Shown piece by piece: positions 46,075 through 56,667 of a stretch of 64,000 nt of DNA (position 1 is the stretch's first letter; the number at the start of each line of letters is the position of its first letter). The stretch covers positions 888,001 through 952,000 of the forward strand of contig WJXW01000012.1 of assembly GCA_015832175.1 (NCBI GenBank). The letters are read 5' to 3'. Both the position numbers and the translations under genes were made by a program. This DNA is from Paraphaeosphaeria minitans (taxonomy: Eukaryota > Ascomycota > Dothideomycetes > Pleosporales > Didymosphaeriaceae). The notes under the pieces were generated by a model, which was not told the origin of the DNA, searched no databases, and was given only the letters and a program-made list of their open reading frames with translations.

Positions 46075-47103
46075 GGAACGATCGACGACGGACGACGGGG
46101 ACGGCTCTCCATTTCCAATGAACATTTGGCTGGCGTCAATGGCATAACGGTCTACAGTGACGGCTTCGAGCTGACATGGGGAAGTGCGGTCAGCATAGGA
46201 ATGATGCGGCAATGAACAAGTCCAAAAGTCAGCCCGCAGGCACGTATTTGTGATGGGTCTCCACTAACTCACAGGCTCCCCCTTCTCCGATGCTCCTCTT
46301 CGTTGTCCCCCTTGCGGTGGCTTTTGAAACTATGGGGTCATTCCCAAACGGCATTAGTGTGTACAGCGCCAGACCTTTCCCATGGTCGACTTGCTGAAGG
46401 AAAATCTATCGTGCCAAGATTGAATACGCCATCATTACCAAACACTTGCCCTTTGCCCCATAAGGAGCGGAGTGCATGGAGATGGCGTTACATATTGTTC
46501 TAGAAATTCTAGACTGGGGTCCTTTGACAACCTCTGCGAGGGAGAGGGGCGCAGGACACCTTGGGGAAACCGAGATTGTTCTACCGGCTCTTTGGCTCAA
46601 AGAAATTCGAGCTGGCTATTGGATGCAGTATTATATATTAATACAAGTCTACGAGCAAGTATGTTCAGTGGTATGCCCAAGTTGTCCCCGTTATGGATGT
46701 TCATGTCACACGTGAATTGGCCAGCCTTCTCCTTCGAGCGGCAGGTCAGTGTTATCGCCGGGCTCGGGCGGGGCCGCAACTACCATCCTACCCAGCAACA
46801 TTGACCCCACCATCCCTCTTCCGCCCTCGCTCGTCTTCCCCGGCGTGACGCAAGAGCATTCGACAACAGCGAAACGACAGACAACCTCTGTGCTCTTGTC
46901 GTCTTCACACTGGACAGACCGATCGCTGAGCGCTGACCTTGCTCAGCCTAAGCCCTGAAGCCCGTACTAGCATCCGGTGCCTGGCTTCTTGTCGTCATCT
47001 ACCTGCGTTTCTCTGCCTAGGACTCGAAGCTTTGCCTCCAATTCCCTCCTAGACCCATAACTACATCACCTGCACGACAGCTCCTCAGCTCCTCGTATTC
47101 GTC
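46075..47103. other. intergenic, about 1 kb
   Basis: No supported gene. The 200 bases before 47104 are CT/CCT-rich (promoter or leader of the AMMECR1 gene). The AT-rich element tattatatattaatac lies at 46627-46643. Confidence 0.5.
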
Positions 47104-48074
47104 ATGGCCACCCAAGCCCACTGCGCCTACTGCTTCGAGACACTATCTGCGAACCTAGAGAACCGCGAGGCCCTGAGCCTGCAAGAAGTCGAAGAGCTAT
47201 GGAAGAGATACAACGCCGACCCCTCTGCGCCCGACCCTAATGCACCAGACGACGAGAACCCCGATGACGAAGACGAATCTACAGTCCCAGACGGGTCACC
47301 CTACCGCCCAGCAGCCATCTCGCGGCTCCTCGCGCCCTCGCCCGCAACCACCAGCTCCTCGAGCGTCCAAAGCACGAGCTCCACGCCCAGCGGCGTCAGC
47401 GAAACCTCCTCTGCAACAAGCAAGAGCAGCAGCCGCAGCAGCCTGTTCTCCCGCGCGCAACGCAAAGAGCAAAGCTCCACCGCGACACCGCTCTTCGTAA
47501 CGTGGAACACGGTTGCCAAGTCCAACGGGACGCGGCTGTCCGAGAAGCGCCTCCGCGGCTGCATCGGCACCTTCGAGGCGCAGCAGCTCGACCGCGGACT
47601 GCGGCAGTACGCCCTCATCTCGTAAGTCACGTCGAGATCCCGCACACAAGCAAGCTCGGACGCAACACCGCTGACACGCTCCCCCTTCCAAGCGCTCTCG
47701 AAGACACCCGCTTCGCCCCCATCGCCGCCCCCGAACTCCCCACCCTGGAATGCGGCGTCACCCTCCTCACCAACTTCGAGCCCATCTCCGACCCGTTCGA
47801 TTGGGCGGTCGGCACGCACGGGCTCCGCATCTCCTTCACGCACCACGGCCGCCGCTACGGGTCGACGTATCTGCCTGACGTCGCGAAGGAGCAGGGCTGG
47901 ACCAAGGAGGAGACGCTGGTTAGTCTGATGCGCAAGGCGGGGTGGAACGGGCGCAAGGATGAGTGGAGGAAGGTGGAGCTGGATGTGGTGCGGTATCAGG
48001 GGCGGCAGATGAGGCTGGGGCAGCGGGAGTGGGAGGAGTGGAGGAAGTGGGCCGAGGAGAACGTGGAGGAGTAG
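47104..48074 (+). CDS. AMMECR1-domain protein
   Basis: Exons 47104-47621 and 47693-48074 give 299 aa. The AMMECR1 domain starts after MATQAHCAYCFETLSANLEN. It is interrupted by a disordered Ser/Thr/Pro insertion (about residues 60-125), then resumes with PLFVTWNT and the family hallmark RLRGCIGTFEAQQL. FAPIAAPELPTLECGVTLLT and GLRISFTHHGRRYGSTYLPD lie in exon 2. Its molecular function is still not settled; it is conserved from archaea to humans. The intron (gtaagt...ttccaag) preserves ISALEDTRF. Confidence 0.92.
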
Positions 48075-48565
48075 ATTGAGCTGGACGGTGAGAGACGACT
48101 TTGAAAAGAGAGGAGGATGTTATGACTTACGAAATGATGGGATGGGATGATCGGTGTACACGAGCTAGCACGGCGTCGTGGATGGATAAATACACGGGCA
48201 TGCATCAGAACTGGGATATAGACGTCCTGGGTTGGGACGACACACCACTTTTCTTTTTCCTTCGAACTACACTAATCACATACAACTACGACTCTGACTT
48301 TGATACGGTGCATTGTCTGGTCCATCGTTATTTCTCATGCAACAAGGGGTTTCCAAGGGAGCACTCGACCCATGATACCCTCGCGGAGCTGGCACAGCAC
48401 AATGTCTCCTGATCCACCTCTAGCCAACACGATGCCTCATTGTGCCGCACGGCGTACCGACGGCAAGCATCGCTCAAGTAAATCACCAAGCCACACAGCC
48501 CTACCCAATACACCACGTCCCAGCACCACGCCATGCAGGCTGACCTCCTCTTACCCCGACGTCGT
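48075..48565. other. 3' region between convergent genes
   Basis: 491 bp between the AMMECR1 and AMSH-like genes, both ending here. No feature seen. Confidence 0.55.
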
Positions 48566-50368
48566 CTACCGCTTCGGCCGCATATCCACCACCTCCAACG
48601 GCCCATTATCCAGCTCCACCACATGCCCCGGCTTCAACGCCTCTGTATAAATATTATGCACGTCGTGGGGATGAAAGATACCGGGCTTGCTGCAGCTCAG
48701 AATCGCCTGCTTGCCCGGCGGATCCGTGAGGCGGAAGCAGCCCCAGCTGCATCGACGGGTCAGCCACGTGCACTCGGCCAGCCGGAACTGGAGCGGAGCG
48801 GAGCGGGGATGTACCTACCTGGGCGACTTTGACGGCGCACACACGATGGCGACGGACTCGGGCATCATAACCTGGTACCCCACGTGCGTGTGCAGATCCC
48901 GCGAGCTCATGAAGCACGTCTGGCTGGGGTGCGTGTGTATCCAGCCCAGCACCATCAATTCCTCTTTGTCGCAGTAGTCAAACAGATCGCTCTCGTTGGT
49001 CATCTCGCACGTGTCGCTGGTGCTCGTCTGCGCGGGGATGACGAGCCGTGTGATGAAGAGCGCGTTGTTCTTGAGTATACCGCACAGCATGCCGCAGGTC
49101 TCGAGATTGAGGCGTGTGTTTGCGGACGCGGCGTTGAGGAAGTGGTGACGGAGCGGAGTGGGGAGGAAGATGGTGCGGAGGGGAGCGCCGTTTTCGAGGT
49201 ATGCCGCGGGCTTGAAGGTGAACTCGTCCAGGTCGGTGGTTGGGGTGTCGGCTCGTGTAGTGGAAGGTATCTTCCCAGGCAGGGGGGGAGCAGACGGGGC
49301 GCTATCGGAGTATTTGCCTGGTAGTGGGGGTGGTTGTGGTTGCTGTTCGGAGAGTAGCCTGGGGATAAGCTGCCCTGGGGGCTTCGGTGGTAGTGCAGGC
49401 GGGATGGCGACTGAGTCGTATGGTGGAGGGAGATGTTCTTTTGGCGGTCGGGCGGGTACGGGGGTTTGCGAAGGTATGTCCGTCCGTCTTTCTTGTTGTC
49501 CTTGGTGTGGTACTGACGGGTAATGGTATGAGGAAGAGGTCTGGGAGTAGGGGCGCTGTGCATGTCAGGTTTGTGACTTGAAGCGCAGGCATTCACTTAC
49601 TGAGTAGTTCGATGTTTGATGTCCCATTTGCTGCATGCGTGCTACCTCTTGGAGCTGAGCCGAAAGATCGCCATCGGCCTCGGTGCTCTGATGCTTGAGC
49701 TCTTTCTCCCAGTCTCCCCAGACACGGCCCGTCCTCCTCTCACTTTCTTCCTCTTCCAACACACCAGCTTGCCGGACGCTTCTCTTAGCTGCATCTCTTC
49801 TCCTGACCTCTCTTTGAGCCAGCTTAGCTGCCAAAGTCTGGTTTCCTATAGCATCCAACGTCTGCTTCTCGTAGCTTCTCCTGTGAGCTCCCCGCGACGG
49901 GCCATCCAGCTCCTGGGGCACAAGTCGCATGCTCTGCCCTTGTAAAGACTGCAGAGACTTCTGCTGCGCTTTGCGCCTTGCCTGGAACTCTTCATGTCTC
50001 TTTCTTAAGCGCGGTCGTATGTCCTCCAGCGTCTGAATATCGGAGCCTACAGCCGCCGTCGCAGCACTCAGCGCTTTGCGGTTTTCGGGAAGATTCCTCT
50101 CCGGATGGTTCGTGAGGTGTTCGAGGACAAGGTTGGCGTGCCTGTACAGCAGCAGGTATGTTTGCGGGTCGTTCCCTTCTGCTGCGTACACTTGCGCCTG
50201 GAGCTGTCAGCCTTCGGGATCACGCTCCAGAACAGAGCCACACACCTGCTTGTGCATCATGCTCGCCGTGCGCAGCCAGTTTCGCAGCGGGATGTATGCA
50301 TTGTATTCGTACTTGGATGCCTGATCCGTGAGATCCTGCACGCTCAGAGGCGCGCCGAGGGATGCCAT
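48566..50368 (-). CDS. AMSH/Sst2-type JAMM deubiquitinase
   Basis: Exons 50246-50368, 49601-50197, 48819-49555 and 48566-48746 give 545 aa. The N-terminal helical domain (MASLGAPLSVQDLTDQASKY to about residue 110) resembles the MIT/USP8-dimerisation domain. It is followed by a coiled coil (RLRKRHEEFQARRKAQQKSL) and a Pro-rich linker with SAPPLPGKIP and LPPPYDSVA (possible SH3/WW ligand). The JAMM metalloprotease domain has Glu392 in LETCGML and HTHPSQTCFMSSRD with His447, His449 and Asp460, complete for zinc binding. The C-terminus (GIFHPHDVHNIYTEALKPGH) is typical. AMSH enzymes cut Lys63-linked ubiquitin on endosomal cargo with ESCRT. It shares this trafficking theme with the Bsd2-like gene at 4.6 kb. 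Confidence 0.93.
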
Positions 50369-50889
50369 GGTGGCCGACGGAGGGGTATCGTAGCTAGGTG
50401 TGATGCAAATCAAGGAAGGACGTGCGACACAGAAGGAGAAGCGCGGGAAAGACAACAAGCTAGGCGGCGGTGTTTCATTTGGGTGGCGTGGGCAATTCAC
50501 CGTCGCATGTGAGGTTGTTTGTTTCGAGGAGCCGCGTACTATGATGGATGGGCGGCGGTACGTGCATCATCGCGGGGCAGCAATGACACGCGGCGAGCCA
50601 CATTGGGCAGCTGAGTTTTGCCTACACTTGTGCTTCTGCCTTCGCGCCTTGAGCTCCTCTATCGTGAAGCGCTTCATGTTTCCCTGCCATCTTGTCGGAG
50701 CATATGTAGGAATGTCAGTGTGACACCAAGTCTCAAGGGGTAGGACGGGCTTGAACTGGGACAATCGCGCTGTCACGTGGGGCACACAGGACAAGACATG
50801 TTGCTGATCAGGATTGAATTGCGCGTCTAACATAACAAAGCGTCACGGTGTAGATGGTCTTGTAGCCAAGCTCCGGGGGTATCCAGTCA
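50369..50889. other. intergenic, about 0.5 kb
   Basis: Promoter of the AMSH-like gene and 3' flank of PKR1. A minus frame at 50567-50833 shows no family signal. Confidence 0.5.
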
Positions 50890-51522
50890 TCATCTGTCGC
50901 CAGAGTCTTGCGATAGCTTCTCCCACTCACTATCCGTGCTCAAGTCGCCTGCCGACTCGCCCAGGCTCCTCCTCTGCTTCACCGTGTCGTCTGTCACGGG
51001 CTTCAGTCCGGAGCTTGCGCCTGAGCCTGCGACGGGCGTGCTGCCTCTCAGCGTCGCCACACTCTCGACAGGCCTCTCGACAGGCCTCTCGACAGGCCTC
51101 TCGACGAACACGGTGCTTTCTGTCTCGGGACGTGGCGCGCGTGGCGGATTCGCTCGTATCTTGGGCTTCTGCTTCTCCGCGACTTCGGTGTCGACCTCGG
51201 TGTCGTCGCCCGAGTCCATGGCGTCCGCATCTGCCTTGCCCTTTCCTTTATCGCGCTTGGCCTCCCTGATGCGCTTCGCCTCGTCCTCTTTCGCCTGTGC
51301 CGCGCGTATCTCGACCGCGAACCAGTTGATCGCGTACCAAAGCCCTCCGCAGAGTGCCGAGAGAATGTAGAAGTGTATGCTGTTAGTCGCAATCAGGAGC
51401 GCGAAAAACAGGAGCTGGAGCGCGGCGAAGGAGGCGTTCGTTGCGATGAGGAGCGTGGGTGTCGGGCCGGGCTCAAAGATGGACAGCCACAGATTCTCGA
51501 AGAAAGTCGCGGCGGACGCCAT
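50890..51522 (-). CDS. PKR1: Pkr1-like ER protein, V-ATPase assembly
   Basis: Single exon, 210 aa. The N-terminal SIFEPGPTPTLLIATNASF and two adjacent membrane helices (ALQLLFFALLIAT; FYILSALCGGLWYAINWFA) match the Pkr1 family. In yeast Pkr1 helps assemble the V-ATPase Vo sector in the ER. The cytosolic tail is charged (EDEAKRIREAKRDKGKGKAD) and disordered. It contains three to four tandem VERP units encoded by a 12-bp DNA repeat (about 51062-51105). The start is the first Met, two residues before ATFFENLW. Confidence 0.88.
   Translation of the reverse strand: MASAATFFENLWLSIFEPGPTPTLLIATNASFAALQLLFFALLIATNSIHFYILSALCGGLWYAINWFAVEIRAAQAKEDEAKRIREAKRDKGKGKADADAMDSGDDTEVDTEVAEKQKPKIRANPPRAPRPETESTVFVERPVERPVERPVESVATLRGSTPVAGSGASSGLKPVTDDTVKQRRSLGESAGDLSTDSEWEKLSQDSGDR
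51062..51105 (-). repeat. 12-bp coding tandem repeat (VERP units) in PKR1
   Basis: ctcgacaggcct repeats about 3.5 times, each unit adding four residues in frame, so copy-number change would not break the gene. Confidence 0.9.
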
Positions 51523-51560
51523 GATGTTTGCTTGTGTGCGCGGGCGGTGGCAAGTCTAGT

Positions 51561-51591
51561 TGTATGTATGTATGTATGTATGTACGTATGT
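51561..51591 (+). repeat. (TGTA)n microsatellite
   Basis: Seven to eight tgta units with one c substitution (tgtacg), 40 bp upstream of the PKR1 start. Confidence 0.9.
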
Positions 51592-51871
51592 AGAGCGAAT
51601 CGTTTGGAGTGGAAAGCTAGTGTAGGTGTAGGAGTATGTACTCGCGAGTGACGTCTGTCCCGCTGGGTGCCTAGCAGACAGGACAGGTGGAATGTGTGAA
51701 GATGCGACGTTGTGAGTGCACGATGGCTGGCTGTGAAGGATGTGCAGTATAGATGCGACTTGACCGTGCAAGGAGCACTTCAGCGAGGACCCGGCGAGGG
51801 TGGAGGCCGGAAAGTAGCTCAGATTCCTGACGTGTCTGATGTTCGCGGGGCTGGTAGACTACGATAGGTAT

Positions 51872-51940
51872 GGCTGGCGTCGGCAGGGCTTGCTGCCAAA
51901 TCCCCAACGCGGAATTAGTACCATTAGACTATCTACAGCC
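51872..51940 (-). other. tRNA-like degenerate stretch
   Basis: The minus strand reads TAGTCTAATGG (51931-51921), a perfect match to the A-box consensus TRGYNNARNNG. The ends pair over five bases (GGCTG with CAGCC) across 69 nt, and GGCAG pairs with CTGCC where a T-arm would be. The B-box is poor, the T-loop has six bases and no clean seven-base anticodon loop is found. It is either a decayed tRNA gene or chance; not called as a functional tRNA. Confidence 0.2.
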
Positions 51941-52061
51941 AGAGTCACGCAGATGATTCGTATATTAGTGCACGTCTTTAAACGGGCGATCAGGTGCATG
52001 CATTATACCGACTGGGTTACCAAGTCGAACGCCTCAGGGTGGCACAGGAAAGCCATAAGCG

Positions 52062-52174
52062 GACTCCATGTCCCAGACTAAGAGACTCCATGTCCCAGAC
52101 GAAGAGACTCCATGTCCCAGACGAAGAGACTCCATGTCCCAGACGACGAGAGACTCCATATCCCAGATGAAGAG
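52062..52174 (+). repeat. 22-bp minisatellite, five copies
   Basis: Units share tccatgtcccagac followed by gaagagac. The last two copies carry small changes (an extra gag; catatcccagatg). Lies in the 3' flank of the CaaX protein gene. Confidence 0.92.
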
Positions 52175-52310
52175 CACTTGCCAAACAGCGCCCATAACAG
52201 AACCCCTCCTGGATTTTAGCCCATAGTCGATACCTTTAGTACCGCAAGTTACATCGACTGTCCTGATAGCACCATAGCACCTGTTGTTGCCACACAGCCC
52301 GAAGCCACCC

Positions 52311-52904
52311 TCACATGACAGAGCACCCCTGCCCATCACGAGACGACTTGCGGTATTCGTACTGGTAGTCGAACCTTCGCTGGCGCTTCCCGTCGCCGTA
52401 TCGACCCCGCCGACCGTCATAACCGCCGTAGCAACCATCGTCGTAGCAAGCACCGGCGTACGGTTCGTTGCATATCATCCGTTGATTCGTCATCATTCCC
52501 GGAGATGTGCATGAGGTGATGGCCGGTCCATATGTGAGCGCACCGCTGCTGTATGGACCTGTGAGCCTGGTGTCGCCTCCATAAAATCCCCCACCGCGCA
52601 ATGGGCTGGACCAAAGCTGCGGAACTTGGGGCGAACCTGCCCAGGTATTGCCGACGGCGAAGTCTCCGCCGTAGTGATTGCGAACCAGTTGGTTGCAACC
52701 CCATGGCCCCTGGATCATCTGGAGCGTCTCTCCATCGGCAAAACCACTATCGCAGGTAGGGCAAGTGTACGGTGGTGCGACAAGATAGTTGACAGTTTGT
52801 CTGTAGAGGCAGTTGAGGAGGTCCTGGCCGTATCCGCAGGACTCAGTCATCGAGGTCCATGAGTGCCCGCAGGTCGACGAATCGTACTGCGTGCAAAGGC
52901 ACAT
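52311..52904 (-). CDS. Cys-rich hypothetical protein with C-terminal CaaX box
   Basis: Single exon, 197 aa; family not recognised. The N-terminal half has paired Cys/His (MCLCTQYDSSTCGHSW, ESCGYG, LLNCLYR, APPYTCPTCDSGF), suggesting a small zinc-binding module. The middle is Gly/Tyr-rich. The C-terminal part is basic and Arg/Tyr-rich (GRRGRYGDGKRQRRFDYQYE) and the last four residues are CSVM. A Cys four from the end with Met last is a classic farnesylation signal, and the upstream basic patch would favour membrane binding. There is no signal peptide, so a lipid-anchored cytosolic protein is inferred. The start at 52904 is the first Met of the frame. Confidence 0.65.
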   Translation of the reverse strand: MCLCTQYDSSTCGHSWTSMTESCGYGQDLLNCLYRQTVNYLVAPPYTCPTCDSGFADGETLQMIQGPWGCNQLVRNHYGGDFAVGNTWAGSPQVPQLWSSPLRGGGFYGGDTRLTGPYSSGALTYGPAITSCTSPGMMTNQRMICNEPYAGACYDDGCYGGYDGRRGRYGDGKRQRRFDYQYEYRKSSRDGQGCSVM

Positions 52905-53223
52905 TCTGGTAGATCGACGTTGGGCGTTGGGCAGTGTGTGAATCGGTAGGTGCCAGTCTTGAGATCAAGCAAGGAGATAACCTTACTGGACAAGGCTTGT
53001 ACGTCCTGGTGGAAGAGAGTGACGGGAGTTGGATCGGAGAGAATAGAGTTGAAGGTGTTGGCTTGAAGATGCGGAGTTTTAACGTTATATACGATTGCTG
53101 GCAGTTCCCCGTGTTGAACCTAAGCTGACAAAAGTGCTGTTCATGTCACGCCCAGCATTGACTTGAAGCGTTGCCGTGGATGCGTTTCCCCATCCTGGCT
53201 GTGAAGACAGAGGCCTAGATGTG
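52905..53223. other. short intergenic region
   Basis: Promoter side of the CaaX gene and 3' flank of the SDH assembly factor gene; nothing else seen. Confidence 0.5.
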
Positions 53224-53758
53224 TCATTTTTCGTTGCCAGACGCATTCTCCGCCTCATTGTCCTCAAGCTCTTGTTTGCGGATAGAAGTCATTAGCTCGT
53301 ACATCTGGCCAATCTGTTGGTCTATTGGAATGTCAGGACCGATATGCTTTAATGTTCGCAACCGTGAATGCTCGCAAACGTAACTTACCGCTCATCTTAT
53401 CCACCTTGGCACTGTCCATCTTCGCCCCTTTCCAAGCATCGCCCGATAATTGCTGGGCATACATCTGCCACTCAGAAAGAAATCCAACCTTGTTCCTTGA
53501 GTCAGCTGGTATGGCCTAGTACGGATGAGTGATGGATCATACTATGTGCACTGGGTTATCAATATCCTTATGAGCACGGAACTCCTTCTTGACATATAGG
53601 TCTCCTAGCGTGCGCTCTTCTCTCGGAAGCTTCCGATGAGCTCGTAGTAGTCGACGGTAAAGCGGAATTGGTGGTAGCAGTGCCATTGGAGCAGGCCGGA
53701 AAGAGTTCGATGCGCCGGCATTGCTGGCAGTAGCCAACAGGCGGCTATAGACTCTCAT
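53224..53758 (-). CDS. SDH7: succinate dehydrogenase assembly factor 3 (Sdh7/ACN9), LYR family
   Basis: Exons 53543-53758, 53389-53488 and 53224-53321 give 137 aa. A mitochondrial presequence-like start ([20 protein letters not shown]) precedes the LYR motif in [18 protein letters not shown]. Then come [19 protein letters not shown] and [17 protein letters not shown]9 proteins protect the iron-sulfur subunit of complex II during assembly in the matrix. The frame is open upstream into the divergent MTQ2 gene, so Met at 53758 is the sensible start. Introns of 54 and 67 nt have gtatga and gtaagt donors. Confidence 0.93.
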
Positions 53759-53940
53759 CTTGATCGTTGATAGCTTGGAATTGATGGACAAATAATGTGC
53801 CAAACAAATGATAGCTTGCGATGGCGAACTAAAGTCGATGATGGCCTCGGTACGATGACTAAGCACGCTTGAACAGCTTGTTCCCATTGGACAGACTTCT
53901 GCCATTGCTCGACACACACACCTGACCCAACCTCCCTCCA
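53759..53940. promoter_or_regulatory. 182-bp divergent promoter, SDH7 / MTQ2
   Basis: The shortest head-to-head interval in the window; the two coding starts are only 182 bp apart. No motif is claimed. Confidence 0.55.
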
Positions 53941-54717
53941 ATGATGCTGCCCACACCTTCGACCTCCCACGTCTGCTTTGACCACGTTTACGAACCAGCC
54001 GAGGATTCATTTTTGCTTCTCGATACTCTCTCGTCGAGCTCAGAAGCGGCGTTCCTGCAAAACCGCTTCAGCAATGCGCAAAGCCCTCCACCGTTGGTCC
54101 TCGAGGTCGGCGTCGGCTCTGGAGTAGTATTGGCCTTCACGGCTGCGAATGCAGAGCGCATATTTGGTCGTCAAGACATATTGACCATCGGAACTGACAT
54201 TAACAGCTTTGCCTGTCAGGCTGCTGCGCAAACAGTTCGGACTGCAATCACCGAATATGGTCACGGAAAGACAATATCGCTAGATGTGGTCAACGGTGAC
54301 CTAGCATCGTGCTTGCGACCGCGTTCCGTAGACGTCTTCATATTTAATCCGCCATACGTGCCTGCTGACCTTCCGGACTTCGCACGACACGACAAATACA
54401 ACGTTCTTCCTGACGGCCAGAAGAAGACAACGTTCGAACAGGACTCATATTTATTGGAGCTATCCTACGCTGGAGGAGAAGACGGAATGGTGGTGACCAA
54501 TCGGATGCTGGACCAGATACCAGAGATTCTGAGCACAGGCAGAGGAGTCGCATACGTGCTTTTGTGCGCGCAGAATAAGCCAGAGGCAGTCAAGCAACGC
54601 ATCCGGCAGTGGGGGATCGGCTGGATGGCTGAGACTGTGGGCTCCAGTGGGAAACAAGCCGGGTGGGAGAAGTTGCAGATCATGAGGGTATGGAAAGAGG
54701 CCCTGAACTTGCAGTAA
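53941..54717 (+). CDS. MTQ2: Mtq2/HemK2 class I methyltransferase (eRF1 glutamine N5-methylation)
   Basis: Single exon, 258 aa. [14 protein letters not shown] is the family's N-terminal signature. The SAM-binding motif is [10 protein letters not shown] (about residues 54-63), with acidic GTDIN after the next strand. NPPY (136-139) holds the substrate glutamine side chain. Mtq2 works with Trm112 to methylate the GGQ motif of release factor eRF1 and may also act in 60S maturation. The C-terminal [12 protein letters not shown] matches homologues. Confidence 0.94.
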   Translation: MMLPTPSTSHVCFDHVYEPAEDSFLLLDTLSSSSEAAFLQNRFSNAQSPPPLVLEVGVGSGVVLAFTAANAERIFGRQDILTIGTDINSFACQAAAQTVRTAITEYGHGKTISLDVVNGDLASCLRPRSVDVFIFNPPYVPADLPDFARHDKYNVLPDGQKKTTFEQDSYLLELSYAGGEDGMVVTNRMLDQIPEILSTGRGVAYVLLCAQNKPEAVKQRIRQWGIGWMAETVGSSGKQAGWEKLQIMRVWKEALNLQ

Positions 54718-55577
54718 ACATGCCGATTTCTGTGCGTACCGTCGCACAGGCCGTAAATAGCCTTGTCGATCAGGCTGGCCACAACAAGCACATCGCCGAG
54801 TACGGTACCTGATTCAATTGCTGGCAACTCATGCGATACTTGTAGTAGCACAGATGATAAGGAGCGTGCTTGAGTCAACTACCGATAGGCGCTCCTCCGT
54901 CTGACGCAAACAGCGAACTGCCGCAACGCGATATCCTGCGGAATAGCCAGAAATTGAGCTGACACTGCTCGCGAAACGACCATTCGCTGCACAAGGACAG
55001 GTCCTCTCGACGATGCGGATGAGACTGTCAGCGCTAAATCTTGAGTAAACACCGATGGACTTGCGGCTGCTGTAGGAACAAAACGCGATCGATTCACACT
55101 ACTTGTCGATTTGCGTAACGACAGCTGGTCACCCAACAGCTGCGAACAATTGGATCTGAGAAGTGTGACAACAGTTGGTACCGGGTGTGTTGTTTTCACA
55201 GGGAGCGTACATCCAGCTCTGAGCTGAATCCCAAGGCCTTGAGTTTGAAGGCCCACGTTCCATCTCGGCTTGGAAGTGAGCTGCCATTACATGCTTCTCA
55301 TGCGTTTCCAAGTAGAATATTTCCAATCAGACCCAAAGTATCACAATTTGGTTTGATACTCTCCATGCTCCTATGTTACGGAGACAAGCCATGTAAAGGC
55401 AGTTGCACGTGATGAAAGCTCGGATCACTAGCGCGAGCTTGCCTAATTCTCGCGGTAACTGAGCTTCCCCACCGCTCCGCACTCTACAGCACATTGCACG
55501 CCCATCGCACGATCTATACGTCCTCAATCGCGGTATCTACGACCTAGTAAAGATAAACCAAGACACATACCGCCATC
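54718..55577. other. intergenic, 0.86 kb
   Basis: No gene supported on either strand. The 100 bases before the SmD1 start are mixed, with no repeat. Confidence 0.5.
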
Positions 55578-56169
55578 ATGAAGCTCGTCAGGTGCGTGCA
55601 CGCGCCCATATATTGTTGAAGGTGCGACTGACCTCCCACGCAGGTTTCTCATGAAATGCCAGAACGAGACAGTTACGGTCGAGCTCAAGAATGGTTAGTC
55701 GGGTTTCTATCCCCCTCCTTTGAAGAGTCGCTGCGCTGCCGTTTTGTCGGACGCTGTTTCTCTTTGCGCAATGACCGGCATTCGATGTAGCACGCGCGCT
55801 TTCGCAAATCACCGCGAGTAGGCGAACCGGTACTGACAGAATGTAGGCACAATTGTCAATGGAACCATCGCCTCCGTCTCCCCGCTCATGAACGTTGCCC
55901 TACGGACAGTGAAATACACCCCACGCGGTCGCGATACCGTTACCCTCGACACCATGACCGTCCGAGGCTCGACCGTCCGCTACATCATCCTTCCCGATTC
56001 GCTTCCCCTCGACACACTCCTCATTGACGATGCGCCAAAGCCCAAGAACAAGGCGAGGAAGGAGACGGACCGAGGTGGTCGCGGTGGCGTCGGCGGTGGA
56101 CGAGGCGGCCCTAGGGGTCGCGGCGGACGCGGGGGCGGCCGTGGCAGGGGACGTGGACGAGGAATGTGA
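55578..56169 (+). CDS. SMD1: small nuclear ribonucleoprotein SmD1
   Basis: Exons 55578-55591 (14 nt), 55644-55693 and 55847-56169 give 128 aa. Sm1 motif residues run [20 protein letters not shown], then [20 protein letters not shown]. Sm2 is [20 protein letters not shown]. The tail (about residues 97-128) is an RG/GRG repeat, a target for arginine methylation. SmD1 is part of the heptameric Sm ring on U1, U2, U4 and U5 snRNAs. Introns are 52 and 153 nt. Confidence 0.95.
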
Positions 56170-56667
56170 GGAGGAAGCAGGTTTTGAACACGTCTTGATC
56201 ATTGATTTGCGTTGCGGCAGGAAGGCAGAGCTCAAGCGGAAGAGAGACCCTACGTTTGGGGCGACAAAAGCACAGGGTATGGAGCTCCAAATACTGCGTC
56301 TACGAGAGATTGATATCGGTTAGGGCCGCGCCGGACATGGGCGTGCGAAGCCAGGGAGCAGTCACCGATATATTTTTTGGGGCGCACTGGAGCTTGTGGA
56401 TAGTCGAGGCCAGTGGAAGCAACCATGACGAATTGATACCAGATACTCCTTCCCAAACTTCACATGGCGTCCCGCGTCTTGTTTTGCGGTGACCTTTCAC
56501 TGCGATCCACTTGCCACGTGTATCGCGCGTCCATCCAAACTCTCGAAACGATGGAGCAGAAATTGTGGTTTTGACTTCCTCGTTCATTTCCGTCCGAGAC
56601 TTGGGTCACTAATGCTACCATCCCGCACCAAACGCTCACTGCACCTCGTACCAATCCGATCCCGAGC
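56170..56667. other. 3' region between convergent genes
   Basis: Between SmD1 and the dioxygenase gene, both ending here. No feature seen. Confidence 0.55.

Larger units (their letters stand above)
51523..52310. other. intergenic with microsatellite, tRNA-like stretch and minisatellite
   Basis: Besides the three items listed separately, I see no gene here. Confidence 0.5.

Noticed and set aside
49000..49596. 198-codon minus frame over the AMSH-like gene
   Set aside because: Shadow frame; the JAMM residues and the Pro-rich linker are encoded in another frame with good splice sites.
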